NCBI GenBank assembly: GCA_016873315.1
Contig: VGXL01000009.1
Location: 1-40,480 of the forward strand
DNA length: 40,480 nucleotides
From: Phycisphaerae bacterium
Lineage (GTDB): Bacteria; Planctomycetota; Phycisphaerae; Phycisphaerales; SM1A02
Direction of reading: 5' to 3'
Position numbers and translations under genes: made by a program. Of the stretch, positions 16,557 to 24,663 are shown piece by piece. Under the pieces are notes generated by a model, which did not search any database, was not told the DNA's origin, and saw only the letters and a list, made by a program, of their open reading frames with translations. Each line of letters opens with the position of its first letter. Position 1 is the stretch's first letter.

Positions 16557-17636
16557 TCAGAGTGGGCAGGGCGTGCCCCAACGGGTCAGCAGGGCGCCCA
16601 AGTCTGCGCCGTCCACCTTGCCGTCGTTGTTCATGTCGCTTGGCTCACCGGCGGCGACCGGTCCCCACTTCGTGAGCATGATGCCCAGGTCAGAGCCATT
16701 GATGACGCGGTCGTCGTTGATGTCGCCGGCGCAGACTGGCAGAACGCGCAGGAGAGCCGTCGTGTGGTTGCCACCAACGGCAAGTCCATCGACGGGGATC
16801 AGATCGGTGGGATTCGTGCACTGCCCGTAAGTGTTTCGGCCCCAGGCCTTCACGCCGTAGGTGCTCGTGAGCACGACGGTGTGGTAGCCATCCGATGCAA
16901 TCTGGATGATTGGACCCAGGTTGGTCGGCACGGTCGTCTGGCCGTAACTGTTGTCACCCCAGCAGCGCACGACACCGGTGGTCTGCACAGCCGCGGTGTG
17001 GTAGTAGCCCGCCGCGATGCCCACGCATGGACCCAGGTTGGTCGGCACGGCCGTCTGGCCGGAGTCGTTCAAGCCCCAGCACCGCACAGTTCCGGCTGTG
17101 TTCAGTGCGGTCGAGTGGTAGCCGCCGGCAGCGATGCGCGCCACGACACCAAGATTGGTGGGCACATTGCATTGGCCATCTAGGTTCGCGCCCCATGCTC
17201 GCACGACGCCGCTCGTGTTCAGGGAGAGCGTGTGATCGAGCGATGTCGCGATCCAACTGACGACACCCAGTCCGCTTGGCACGGCGCACTGTCCGAAGTC
17301 GTTGAGTCCCCAGCACCTGACGGTGCCGTTGTTGATCAGGGCAACCGAGTGCCCGAAGCCGCCGGCCACATCGACCACGACGCCAAGGTTTGTCGGCACA
17401 TTCGACTGGCCGTAGTTGTTCAGCCCCCACGCGCGCACCACCCCATTGTTTTGCAGCGCGATCGTGTGGTTCGCACCACCCTCGACCCAGGCCATGAGCG
17501 GCAGGCCCGAGGGCACATTGCACTGCCCCGACGCGTTGTAACCCCAACAACGAATGCCGCCCTCGACGCCAGCGTGCGCGACGGAGCACAAGGCAGCGAG
17601 CGAGCCGATGACGATGGTGGTGTGCAGGGCGTGCAT
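16557..17636 (-). CDS. Secreted seven-bladed RCC1-type propeller protein with dockerin tail
   Basis: 359 residues. The start at 17636 gives a clean signal peptide (MHALHTTIVIGSLAALCSVAHA, cut near residue 22). Residues 27-299 are seven consecutive 39-residue repeats with the pattern VRCWGxNxxGQCxVPTNLGxVxxIAxGxxHTxAL, the RCC1/BLIP-II type that closes into a seven-bladed propeller; seven units is a full ring. Residues 300-359 form a dockerin-like tail with two DxNxD loops, DINDDRVINGSDLGIMLTKWG and DMNNDGKVDGADLGALLTRWG. A binding or adhesion role outside the cell is likely; no catalytic residues are apparent. A weak -10 (TACCCT) sits 12 bases upstream. Confidence 0.85.
   Translation of the reverse strand: MHALHTTIVIGSLAALCSVAHAGVEGGIRCWGYNASGQCNVPSGLPLMAWVEGGANHTIALQNNGVVRAWGLNNYGQSNVPTNLGVVVDVAGGFGHSVALINNGTVRCWGLNDFGQCAVPSGLGVVSWIATSLDHTLSLNTSGVVRAWGANLDGQCNVPTNLGVVARIAAGGYHSTALNTAGTVRCWGLNDSGQTAVPTNLGPCVGIAAGYYHTAAVQTTGVVRCWGDNSYGQTTVPTNLGPIIQIASDGYHTVVLTSTYGVKAWGRNTYGQCTNPTDLIPVDGLAVGGNHTTALLRVLPVCAGDINDDRVINGSDLGIMLTKWGPVAAGEPSDMNNDGKVDGADLGALLTRWGTPCPL
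16740..17558 (-). repeat. Seven 117-bp coding repeats (propeller blades)
   Basis: Each repeat encodes one 39-residue blade. The WG.N..GQ and VPTNLG stretches are nearly identical at DNA level in several copies, for example the repeated GGACCCAGGTTGGTCGGCAC on the plus strand, which suggests recent amplification or gene conversion. Confidence 0.85.
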
Positions 17637-17648
17637 GGTCGGGCCGAC

Positions 17649-17654
17649 AGGGTA
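17649..17654 (-). promoter_or_regulatory. Possible -10 box of the propeller gene
   Basis: TACCCT on the minus strand, 12 bases before the ATG. It is a weak match, listed because its spacing agrees with the other leaderless-type promoters here. Confidence 0.3.
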
Positions 17655-17723
17655 GGGCACATTCGGTCCCGGACCAAGTGCATTCGCGGGAACTCGCAGC
17701 GCCCCCCGCTCACGGTGCAGCGC

Positions 17724-18857
17724 TCACCACTCCAGCATCCGCGCCGGTGGCCGATCTGCCTTGGACATGGTGATCTTGAGGCCTGGCAGCAGGCGCTGCA
17801 GCCGACGGGTGAGCACGCGCATGGCGGGCCGCTCAGACTCGGTGTGTCCGCACAGCAGCACGCTCGTGCCGTGCGCCGCCGCATCAAGTCGATCGTGGTG
17901 CTTGAGTTCGCCGGTGATGAAGAGCGTGGCTCCCTGCCGACGCGCTGTGGCGATGAGTTCTCCGCCGCTGCCAGCGCAGAGTCCGATCACGGCGTGGCGC
18001 CGCGATGGCTCTCCCACGAGCTCAACGCGTTTGAGCCGCAGGCCCATCACCAGTGCGCGCGCGATCGAGCGAGCGGTCATCGGAGCGCGCAGGCGCATGA
18101 GTCGGCCCTGCCCGGCTCGCGGCATCGGAACGGGCGACAGCGCCTCGATCGTGAAGGCTGGCTCCTCATAGGGATGCGATGCGCGGATCGCTGCCACCAC
18201 GGCGGGGAGGTTCGCCGCGCTGCAGACCTGCTCGAGCCGGCACTCCGTGACGCGCTCCAGCGTTCCGCGCGTTCCGACCCGCGGGGCAGCACCGTCGCCC
18301 GGCATGAAGGTCCCGCTGCCCAGCACCTCGAATGAGCAGTGGGAGTACGCACCGATGGTGCCAGCGCCAGCGCGTGTCATCGCGGCCCGAACCGCATCGA
18401 CCTGCTCGACCGGAACATGCACGGTGACCCGGTGCGATTGCCCGGGGGGCGTGGCGGACGCGGGTTCGATCGGCGTTGCTTGACCCTCGCCGACCACGCT
18501 GCAGAGGAAGTCGTTGACGCCGCCGTCGGCTGCATCAAGTGCCGTGTGGGGCGAGAGCACGGCGATCCCAGCGCGCGCGGCACGCAGCAGCAGCGCGCCT
18601 TGGGGACGGTCATCGTTCACCTGGCGCAGCGGTGCAAAGATCGGGGGGTGGTACGCCACAATCGCCTGCGATTTCAGGCGAATTGCCTCATCCAGCACGG
18701 CATCGGTCAGGTCGATGGTCACGAGCACGCTGGCACAGGGCTGCGTTGCCGCGCCCAGCACCAGACCGACATTGTCCCACGCTGCCGCGAGGGATCGCGG
18801 GGCGATGTGGTCAAGCGCTCGAAGCAGGTCAGAGATCAGCATGGCATGCATCTTCAT
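17724..18857 (-). CDS. Nif3-like dinuclear metal centre protein (DUF34)
   Basis: 377 residues from the ATG at 18857. The two halves of the Nif3 fold are present: SLAAAWDNVGLVLG and the metal-ligand stretch IVAYHPPIFAPL near the start, SPHTALDAADGGVND, then the C-terminal GLCAGSGGELI, FITGELKHHD and LLCGHTESER ligands. The central domain (about residues 160-265, including ASHPYEEPAF) is the PII-like insertion of the long YqfO-type members, and the total length matches them. The biochemical role of the family is unsettled; proposals include GTP cyclohydrolase-like or metal-handling functions. The start is approximate: Met34 and Met37 codons nearby are alternatives. Confidence 0.82.
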   Translation of the reverse strand: MKMHAMLISDLLRALDHIAPRSLAAAWDNVGLVLGAATQPCASVLVTIDLTDAVLDEAIRLKSQAIVAYHPPIFAPLRQVNDDRPQGALLLRAARAGIAVLSPHTALDAADGGVNDFLCSVVGEGQATPIEPASATPPGQSHRVTVHVPVEQVDAVRAAMTRAGAGTIGAYSHCSFEVLGSGTFMPGDGAAPRVGTRGTLERVTECRLEQVCSAANLPAVVAAIRASHPYEEPAFTIEALSPVPMPRAGQGRLMRLRAPMTARSIARALVMGLRLKRVELVGEPSRRHAVIGLCAGSGGELIATARRQGATLFITGELKHHDRLDAAAHGTSVLLCGHTESERPAMRVLTRRLQRLLPGLKITMSKADRPPARMLEW

Positions 18858-18896
18858 CGGATCTTGGTGGTTTGGGCAAGCGATTCCCTTGAACTG

Positions 18897-18906
18897 ATCG
18901 TAGAGT
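18897..18906. promoter_or_regulatory. Overlapping divergent -10 boxes for the Nif3-like and phoH genes
   Basis: The plus strand reads TAGAGT (18901-18906) towards phoH; the minus strand reads TACGAT (18902-18897) towards the Nif3-like gene. They share the TA at 18901-18902. Predicted leaders are about 50 bases (phoH, with Shine-Dalgarno) and about 35 bases (Nif3-like). Confidence 0.45.
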
Positions 18907-18964
18907 GCAAGTGTGCACAGGAAGGGGCAGGACGCCCGAAGGTGGTGCACGCAGGAGGCGCTTC

Positions 18965-20419
18965 ATGGGTGGACCCCGATCTGCCGGCCGATCCCCGTCC
19001 GCAACCGCCAGCCCCGCAACGGGCCGGCCCAGCGAGGAAGGCCAGCAGGTGCGAAAGCACTTCGTCCTCGACACGAATGTGCTGCTGCACAACCCCAACG
19101 CGATCTTCAAGTTTGACGAACACGAGGTCGTGATTCCACTGATGGTGATCGAGGAACTCGATCGCTTCAAGAAGAACAACGATGAGACTGGACGCAATGC
19201 TCGGCAGGTGATTCGAGCGCTCGACCGGCTGCGCGAGGCAGGTCCGCTGCACGAGGGCGTCGTCTGGAACGAGCAGGGGGGCAGCGTCAGGATCATGCGT
19301 TTCGAGCCCGCGCCGAGCTGGGAGCTCCAGGCCGACAAGGCGGACAACAGCATCATCGGCGTCGCTCACGCGCTGCATGCTCGGGGGCTCCGCGCCATCT
19401 TCATCAGCAAGGACATCAATGCGCGCGTCAAGTGTGATGCGCTTGGCGTTCCGGCCGAGGACTTCGAGGCCGGCCGCATCGAGAGCGATTGGTTGCACCC
19501 TGGGTACATCACGCTGGCGGTGCCTCCCGATCTGATCGATGATCTCTACGACGAGCGGCAGTTGCCGCTGTCGCGGCTCGAGTCGTTCCCGAGCGTCGCG
19601 CCCGATGGCACTGCTCAGGCCACGACCACGATCCTTGCCAACCAGTTCGTGGTGCTTGTCGACGCCACCGACTCGTCGCACACCGGACTCGCGCGCCGGC
19701 TCGCCGATACCTCGCACCTCATCCCGGTCACGGGGCCTCGCAAGCCGGTCTTCGGTGTCCTCGCCCGCAATGTGCAGCAGACGATGGCGCTCGACCTCTT
19801 GCTTGATGACGAGGTCAAGATCGTGAGCCTGATCGGTCCTGCCGGCACCGGCAAGACGCTCTTGGCGATCGCGGCCGGATTGCAAAAAACGCTTCGAGAA
19901 GAGCGTTTCGACAAGTTGCTCGTGGCGCGCCCCATCATGCCGCTCGGTCGTGACATCGGCTACCTGCCCGGCGACAAGGACGAGAAGTTGTCGCTGTGGA
20001 TGCAGCCGATCTTCGACAACATCACCTACCTGCTGAGCACGCGCGGCGGCAGTTCTTCGGAGCCCGACAGCAAGAGCACCGAGCAGCGGCTTGACCAGCT
20101 CATCGCCGGCGGGAAGATCATTCTCGAACCGATCACCTACATCCGTGGCCGAAGCATCCCGCACCAGTTCATCATTGTTGACGAAGCTCAGAACCTGAGC
20201 CCGCACGAGGTGAAGACGATCGTGAGTCGCGTGGGCGATGGCACCAAGATCGTGCTCTGCGGCGACATCGGCCAAATCGACAGCCCGTACCTCGATGCAG
20301 CGAGCAACGGCCTTGCTCACCTCATCGAGCGCATGAAGGGGCAGCGCATCGCTGGCCATGTCACGCTCTCGAAGACGGAACGCAGCGAACTCGCGAGCCT
20401 GGCAGCCGAGATTCTCTGA
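18965..20419 (+). CDS. PhoH family ATPase with N-terminal PIN ribonuclease domain
   Basis: 484 residues. The PIN domain covers about residues 31-185 (HFVLDTNVLLHNP with Asp36, IPLMVIEELDRFK with Glu63/64, and KADNSIIGVAHAL, ISKDINARVK supplying the other acidic residues). The C-terminal PhoH ATPase follows, with Walker A GPAGTGKT (291-298) and Walker B FIIVDEAQN (Asp406, Glu407). PIN-PhoH (PhoH2-type) proteins are RNA helicase/ribonucleases in studied cases. The ATG at 18965 is chosen over the upstream in-frame GTGs because AGGAGG sits 6 bases before it, the strongest Shine-Dalgarno in the window. No antitoxin-like small gene lies beside it. Confidence 0.9.
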   Translation: MGGPRSAGRSPSATASPATGRPSEEGQQVRKHFVLDTNVLLHNPNAIFKFDEHEVVIPLMVIEELDRFKKNNDETGRNARQVIRALDRLREAGPLHEGVVWNEQGGSVRIMRFEPAPSWELQADKADNSIIGVAHALHARGLRAIFISKDINARVKCDALGVPAEDFEAGRIESDWLHPGYITLAVPPDLIDDLYDERQLPLSRLESFPSVAPDGTAQATTTILANQFVVLVDATDSSHTGLARRLADTSHLIPVTGPRKPVFGVLARNVQQTMALDLLLDDEVKIVSLIGPAGTGKTLLAIAAGLQKTLREERFDKLLVARPIMPLGRDIGYLPGDKDEKLSLWMQPIFDNITYLLSTRGGSSSEPDSKSTEQRLDQLIAGGKIILEPITYIRGRSIPHQFIIVDEAQNLSPHEVKTIVSRVGDGTKIVLCGDIGQIDSPYLDAASNGLAHLIERMKGQRIAGHVTLSKTERSELASLAAEIL

Positions 20420-20446
20420 GCGATCGATCGTGAGCCGCGCTGCAGG

Positions 20447-20461
20447 GATCGCCTAGCGATC
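20447..20461. terminator. Hairpin between convergent phoH and pabB with the pabB stop codon in its loop
   Basis: GATCGC and GCGATC form a perfect 6-bp stem around a CTA loop, which is the pabB stop codon read from the other strand. There is no T-run. Confidence 0.35.
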
Positions 20462-21712
20462 TCGCGGCCCGGCCGACACGCGACCGGTGCCCACGGCAAG
20501 CAGCGCCACCGCTGCTTTTTCATGGCTTTCCAAGCACTCCCGCATCGGGTCGGCGTCGGCCACGATGCCGCATCCGGTCCAGTAGGTCAGCCGCGTTCCG
20601 CCGTCGACTTCCTCAAGCGCGAAGGTCCTGATGGCCACGCTGAGCGCCACCGCGCCATCGTCACCGAGCCATCCGAGCGCGCCGCAGTATGGCCCGCGCG
20701 AGAACGGCTCGAGCTCGTCGATGATCTGCATCGCGCGGACTTTCGGCGCGCCCGTGACCGAGCCTGGAGGGAAGGTGGCGCGCAGGAGCTCAGCATGCCC
20801 CACGCCGGGGCGAAGCGTCCCCGACACTTCGGCGACGGCATGCTGCACGGTGGGGTGGCGCTCGATCGAGCGCGGTTCACTCACGCGCACTGAACCGATC
20901 GAGCAGACCCGGCCGAGATCATTGCGCATCAGATCGACGATCATGTGGAGCTCGGCGCGCTCCTTGTCGCATCGTTCCAGTTCGTCCGCGCATCCGTCGG
21001 CACCCCGTGTTCCCTTGATCGGACGCGTGCGGACCGACCGCGCTTGGGCATCGACCGCGAGGAACAGTTCAGGCGAGACGCTCAGCACGGCGCGCCCCGG
21101 GCTGAGCTCCGCGTAGGCCCCGTAGCGTGCGGGGACTCGATCGAGCACGCCGAGCGCCCACGCGCGCATCGGCATCGGCACGAATCCCGACCAGATGCGT
21201 GCGATGTTGGCCTGGAAGATGTCGCCGGCTCGTACATACTCGCGCACCCGCGCCACGGCGCGCGCAAAGTCAGCATCGCTCGTCTGCGGTTCCAGTGTTC
21301 CCGCACGGGACTCGGGCAGCGTGGCAAGGGGCGGCAATTCTGCGCTGGACCAAGTGCGATGCTCATGATCGAACGCATGCGTGTGACGGGCACGAAGCAG
21401 CGTGCCGTCGCCGAACGGCGACTCTGGGCGTGCACCCGCCCTCGCCATCGGTTCGATCGTCGCGCCGAGCCCGTACGAGAGACTGGCGATCCAACCGCCA
21501 TCTGCTGTGTGCGGAACCGTCGCAAGTGCGTCGAACAACCGTTGTCCCATTCCGGCCGACGCGTGCACCGTGCGCTCGACCTCGACCAGTGTGCTCGTGC
21601 GGGCATGTGGCCCGCCGCCGCCGCTCGACAGGAGCGCCAACGGCCTCGACGGAGAGCATCCGAACGCCCGCCGAATCGGTTCGTCGAGGGTGGGTTCTGC
21701 GGCCACGGCCAT
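20453..21712 (-). CDS. pabB: Aminodeoxychorismate synthase component I
   Basis: 419-residue chorismate-binding enzyme. The active-site signature PIKGTRG (Lys233) marks it as PabB, which makes 4-amino-4-deoxychorismate for folate; TrpE has PIAGT. Other family blocks: AGDIFQANIAR, SPELFL, DLMRNDLGRVC, PPGSVTGAPKVRAMQIIDELE, GALGWL, and the final YWTGCGIVADADPMRECLES. No glutamine amidotransferase (PabA) or lyase (PabC) lies nearby. The start is the ATG at 21712, 6 bases after a TAGGAT box, giving a leaderless mRNA. Confidence 0.9.
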   Translation of the reverse strand: MAVAAEPTLDEPIRRAFGCSPSRPLALLSSGGGGPHARTSTLVEVERTVHASAGMGQRLFDALATVPHTADGGWIASLSYGLGATIEPMARAGARPESPFGDGTLLRARHTHAFDHEHRTWSSAELPPLATLPESRAGTLEPQTSDADFARAVARVREYVRAGDIFQANIARIWSGFVPMPMRAWALGVLDRVPARYGAYAELSPGRAVLSVSPELFLAVDAQARSVRTRPIKGTRGADGCADELERCDKERAELHMIVDLMRNDLGRVCSIGSVRVSEPRSIERHPTVQHAVAEVSGTLRPGVGHAELLRATFPPGSVTGAPKVRAMQIIDELEPFSRGPYCGALGWLGDDGAVALSVAIRTFALEEVDGGTRLTYWTGCGIVADADPMRECLESHEKAAVALLAVGTGRVSAGPRDR

Positions 21713-21718
21713 CGCACG

Positions 21719-21724
21719 ATCCTA
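21719..21724 (-). promoter_or_regulatory. -10 box of pabB
   Basis: TAGGAT on the minus strand with 6 bases before the ATG, so transcription probably begins at the start codon. Confidence 0.55.
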
Positions 21725-21747
21725 GCGATCCCGGGAGGTGGAATCGC

Positions 21748-21753
21748 TACACT
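21748..21753 (+). promoter_or_regulatory. Candidate -10 box of the ppdK operon
   Basis: TACACT, 84 bases before the ATG. The leader would be about 78 bases; I see no known riboswitch in it. A GAGG stands 11 bases before the start. Confidence 0.45.
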
Positions 21754-21837
21754 CAACGACCCGTCCGGGCGCATTCCTGCTGCAGGATTCGTGCTTCCGG
21801 ACGCTTGCCAACGAACCCACCAACGAGGCTCCACACC

Positions 21838-22014
21838 ATGCCCCCGAGCACCCTGCGTCGCCCGACCAAGACCACGAAGGTCACCAAGCACACCAAGCGC
21901 GCGAAGGCGACCAATGCCCCGAAGGTGACCAAGGCCCCCAAGGCGGTGCGAGCCGCGAAGGCAACCAAGGCCCTGAAGCCGACCAAGGCCCCTGCGAAGG
22001 GCGTGCGCGGTCCG
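21838..22014 (+). other. Histone H1-like KxxK tail on PPDK
   Basis: The DNA is a degenerate repeat built on ACCAAG/GCGAAG/GCCCCCAAG. Lys falls at residues 11, 14, 17, 20, 23, 29, 32, 35, 41, 44, 47 and 50, a 3-residue period typical of H1-like bacterial DNA-binding tails. Reading-frame conservation of this period supports it being translated. Confidence 0.65.
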
Positions 22015-24663
22015 ATGTCGAGCGCCCCCAAGTCGGGCAAGATGGTCTTCTACTTCGGTCGCACCAAGTGCGAAGGCAAGGCCGAGCAGAAGTTGCTGCT
22101 TGGTGGCAAGGGTGCCAACCTTGCCGACATGACCTCGATCGGGCTGCCGGTTCCCCCCGGCTTCACGATCACGACCGACACATGCGCTCGCTACTACACC
22201 GAAGGTCGCCGTCTGCCCAAGGGTTTGTTGGACGAGGTCCGCGGCCACATCGCCACGCTCGAAAAGGAACTTGGCAAGAAGCTTGGCGACATGCGCAACC
22301 CGCTCCTGGTGAGCGTGCGTTCGGGCGCGGCCGTCAGCATGCCGGGCATGATGGACACGGTCCTCAACCTTGGCCTGAATGATCTGGTCGTGCTCGGCCT
22401 CGCGGAAGCCACCGGCAATCGCCGATTCGCCTTCGATGCGTTCCGCCGACTGATCAACATGTTCGGCGATGTCGTGATGGGCGTGGATCATCACCACTTC
22501 GAGCGCGAGTTCGATGCGATCAAGACGAAGTACGGCGCCGCCAGCGACACCGATGTGCCGACCGTTGGCCTTGAGGAACTCTGCTTCGCCTACAAGCGCG
22601 TGTACCGGGAGCATGTGGGCGAGGAGTTCCCCCAGGATCCGATGAAGCAGCTCGAACTGTCCATCGAAGCCGTCTTCAAGAGCTGGAACGGCGATCGCGC
22701 GATCTCGTACCGCAACATCAACGACATCAAGGGACTGAACGGCACCGCCGTGAATGTGCAGGCGATGGCCTACGGCAACATGGGCGATGACTCGGGCACC
22801 GGCGTTGCGTTCACGCGCGACCCGTCGACGGGCGAGAACATCTTCTACGGCGAGTTCCTGGTGAACGCGCAGGGCGAGGATGTCGTGGCAGGCATTCGCA
22901 CGCCGCGCCCGATCAGTGAGATGGACGACTGGATGCCCGCGGTCTACAAGCAACTCCTGAAGGTGCGCTCGACTCTCGAGAAGCACTACAAGGACATGCA
23001 GGACATCGAGTTCACGGTGGAGAAGGGCAAGCTCTTCATGCTGCAGACCCGCAACGGCAAGCGCACCGGCACGGCCGCTGTGCGCGTGGCCGTGGAGATG
23101 GTCAAGGAGAAGTTGATCGACGAGAAGACCGCCCTCAAGCGCATTCCCGCCGGTGACCTGACGCAGCTTCTGCTGCCGAGTTTCCAAGCGAAGGACACGG
23201 CCGGCGTCACCGTGTTGACTAAGGGCATCGGCGCGAGCCCAGGCGCCGCGACTGGCAAGCTCGCGTTCACCGCCGCCGAGGCCGTGGAGCGCGCACGGGC
23301 GGGCGAGCAGGTGCTGCTCGTGCGCAAGGAAACCAGCCCCGAAGATGTCGAGGGCATGCACAAGGCCGTCGGCATCCTGACGAGCACTGGCGGCAAGACC
23401 AGCCATGCGGCGGTCGTCGCCGTGGGCTGGGGCAAGTGCTGCGTCGTTGGCGCAGGTGAACTCTCTATGGACACCGAGGCCGGAACGATGACGGTCGCGG
23501 GTCGAACCTTCGGTCGCCAGGATGTGCTGTCGATCGACGGCACGACCGGCGAAGTCATGCTCGGCAGCGTGACGCGCACCGTGCCTGAGTCGCTCGGCGG
23601 AGACTTCGCCACCATCATGCAGTGGGCCGATCGGCACGCGCGCATGAAGGTGCGCACCAACGCCGACACGCCGGCCGATGCGCGCCGCGCGCGCGAGTTC
23701 GGTGCCGTGGGCATCGGACTGTGCCGCACTGAACACATGTTCTTCGAGGGTGACCGCATCAAGGCGGTGCGCCAGATGATCCTTGCCTCGGATCGCGATG
23801 ACCGCGAGAGCGCCATCGCGAAGCTCCTTCCGTTCCAGCGCGAAGACTTCGTCGGGATCTTCACGGCGATGGACGGCTATCCGGTCACGGTGCGTCTGCT
23901 CGACCCGCCGCTGCATGAGTTCGTGCCGCACGAGCATGCGCAGCAGGAAGAACTCGCTCAGGAGGCTGGTGTCCCCGTGAGTGAGGTCAAGCGCCGCGTG
24001 GCTCAACTCCACGAGCACAATCCCATGCTTGGTCACCGCGGCTGCCGACTGGCTGTGACGTACCCGGAAATCCTCGTCATGCAGGTTCGCGCCATCGTCG
24101 AGGCGACGCTGCACTGCCTTGAGCAGGGCATCGATGCCCAGCCAGAAATCATGATTCCGCTTGTTGGCACGCGTCGCGAGCTGGCGAGCCTGCGCGACCT
24201 CACGGCGCGCACGATCGCCGAGGTCTGCGCCGAGCGCGGCGTCAAGGCGCCGAAGATCCCGATCGGCACCATGATCGAGATCCCGCGTGCTGCCGTCACC
24301 GCCGATGAGATCGCCGAAGCGGCCGAGTTCTTTAGCTTCGGCACCAACGACCTGACGCAAATGACCTTCGGCTTCAGCCGCGACGACATCGGCTCGTTCC
24401 TGCCGGCGTACATCGTGAAGGGACTGCTCGACAAGGATCCGTTCCAGTCGATCGACCAGGACGGCGTTGGTCAACTCGTTCGCATGGCGTGCGTGAAGGG
24501 CCGTCAGGCTCGCGAGAAACTCAAGCTCGGCGTGTGCGGCGAGCATGGCGGCGATCCGGCGAGCATCCGCTTCTTCGGATCGTGCGGTCTTGACTATGTC
24601 AGCTGCTCGCCGTTCCGCGTCCCCGTGGCGCGGTTGGCTGCTGCGCAGGCTGCGATGGCATGA
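21838..24663 (+). CDS. ppdK: Pyruvate, phosphate dikinase with lysine-rich N-terminal extension
   Basis: 941 residues; interconverts pyruvate + ATP + Pi and PEP + AMP + PPi. Residues 60-941 are a normal PPDK: MVFYFGRTKCEGKAEQKLLLGGKGANLADM, the nucleotide-binding SVRSGAAVSMPGMMDT, the phosphohistidine swivelling domain GGKTSHAAVVA (His523, with the regulatory-type Thr two residues before), and the PEP/pyruvate barrel with IGLCRTEHMFF, FGTNDLTQMTFGFSRDD and GVCGEHGGDP (Cys900). Residues 1-59 are extra: 13 Lys, 5 Arg, no acidic residues, otherwise mainly Thr/Ala/Pro/Val. The ATG at 22015 (MSSAPKSGKMVFYFG) would give a standard-length enzyme and is the alternative start. The stop overlaps the next ATG (ATGA), heading a likely six-gene operon. 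Confidence 0.93.
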   Translation: MPPSTLRRPTKTTKVTKHTKRAKATNAPKVTKAPKAVRAAKATKALKPTKAPAKGVRGPMSSAPKSGKMVFYFGRTKCEGKAEQKLLLGGKGANLADMTSIGLPVPPGFTITTDTCARYYTEGRRLPKGLLDEVRGHIATLEKELGKKLGDMRNPLLVSVRSGAAVSMPGMMDTVLNLGLNDLVVLGLAEATGNRRFAFDAFRRLINMFGDVVMGVDHHHFEREFDAIKTKYGAASDTDVPTVGLEELCFAYKRVYREHVGEEFPQDPMKQLELSIEAVFKSWNGDRAISYRNINDIKGLNGTAVNVQAMAYGNMGDDSGTGVAFTRDPSTGENIFYGEFLVNAQGEDVVAGIRTPRPISEMDDWMPAVYKQLLKVRSTLEKHYKDMQDIEFTVEKGKLFMLQTRNGKRTGTAAVRVAVEMVKEKLIDEKTALKRIPAGDLTQLLLPSFQAKDTAGVTVLTKGIGASPGAATGKLAFTAAEAVERARAGEQVLLVRKETSPEDVEGMHKAVGILTSTGGKTSHAAVVAVGWGKCCVVGAGELSMDTEAGTMTVAGRTFGRQDVLSIDGTTGEVMLGSVTRTVPESLGGDFATIMQWADRHARMKVRTNADTPADARRAREFGAVGIGLCRTEHMFFEGDRIKAVRQMILASDRDDRESAIAKLLPFQREDFVGIFTAMDGYPVTVRLLDPPLHEFVPHEHAQQEELAQEAGVPVSEVKRRVAQLHEHNPMLGHRGCRLAVTYPEILVMQVRAIVEATLHCLEQGIDAQPEIMIPLVGTRRELASLRDLTARTIAEVCAERGVKAPKIPIGTMIEIPRAAVTADEIAEAAEFFSFGTNDLTQMTFGFSRDDIGSFLPAYIVKGLLDKDPFQSIDQDGVGQLVRMACVKGRQAREKLKLGVCGEHGGDPASIRFFGSCGLDYVSCSPFRVPVARLAAAQAAMA

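Noticed and set aside
18905-18964. GTG starts for phoH upstream of 18965.
   Set aside because: They sit inside or directly beside the -10 box and would place the AGGAGG ribosome-binding site within the coding region; the ATG at 18965 has ideal spacing to it.
19887-19908. Inverted repeat AAACGCT...AGCGTTT.
   Set aside because: It lies in the middle of phoH coding sequence between Walker motifs and fits the codons for a conserved stretch; probably chance.
21082-24546. A 1,154-codon open frame on the minus strand opposite ppdK.
   Set aside because: Composition is His/Arg/Asp-rich with no family motif, and it mirrors the third-position bias of ppdK and pabB. Long antisense frames are expected at this GC content; similar shadows lie opposite the RND pump (12445-14259) and parA-VanZ (31209-33047).
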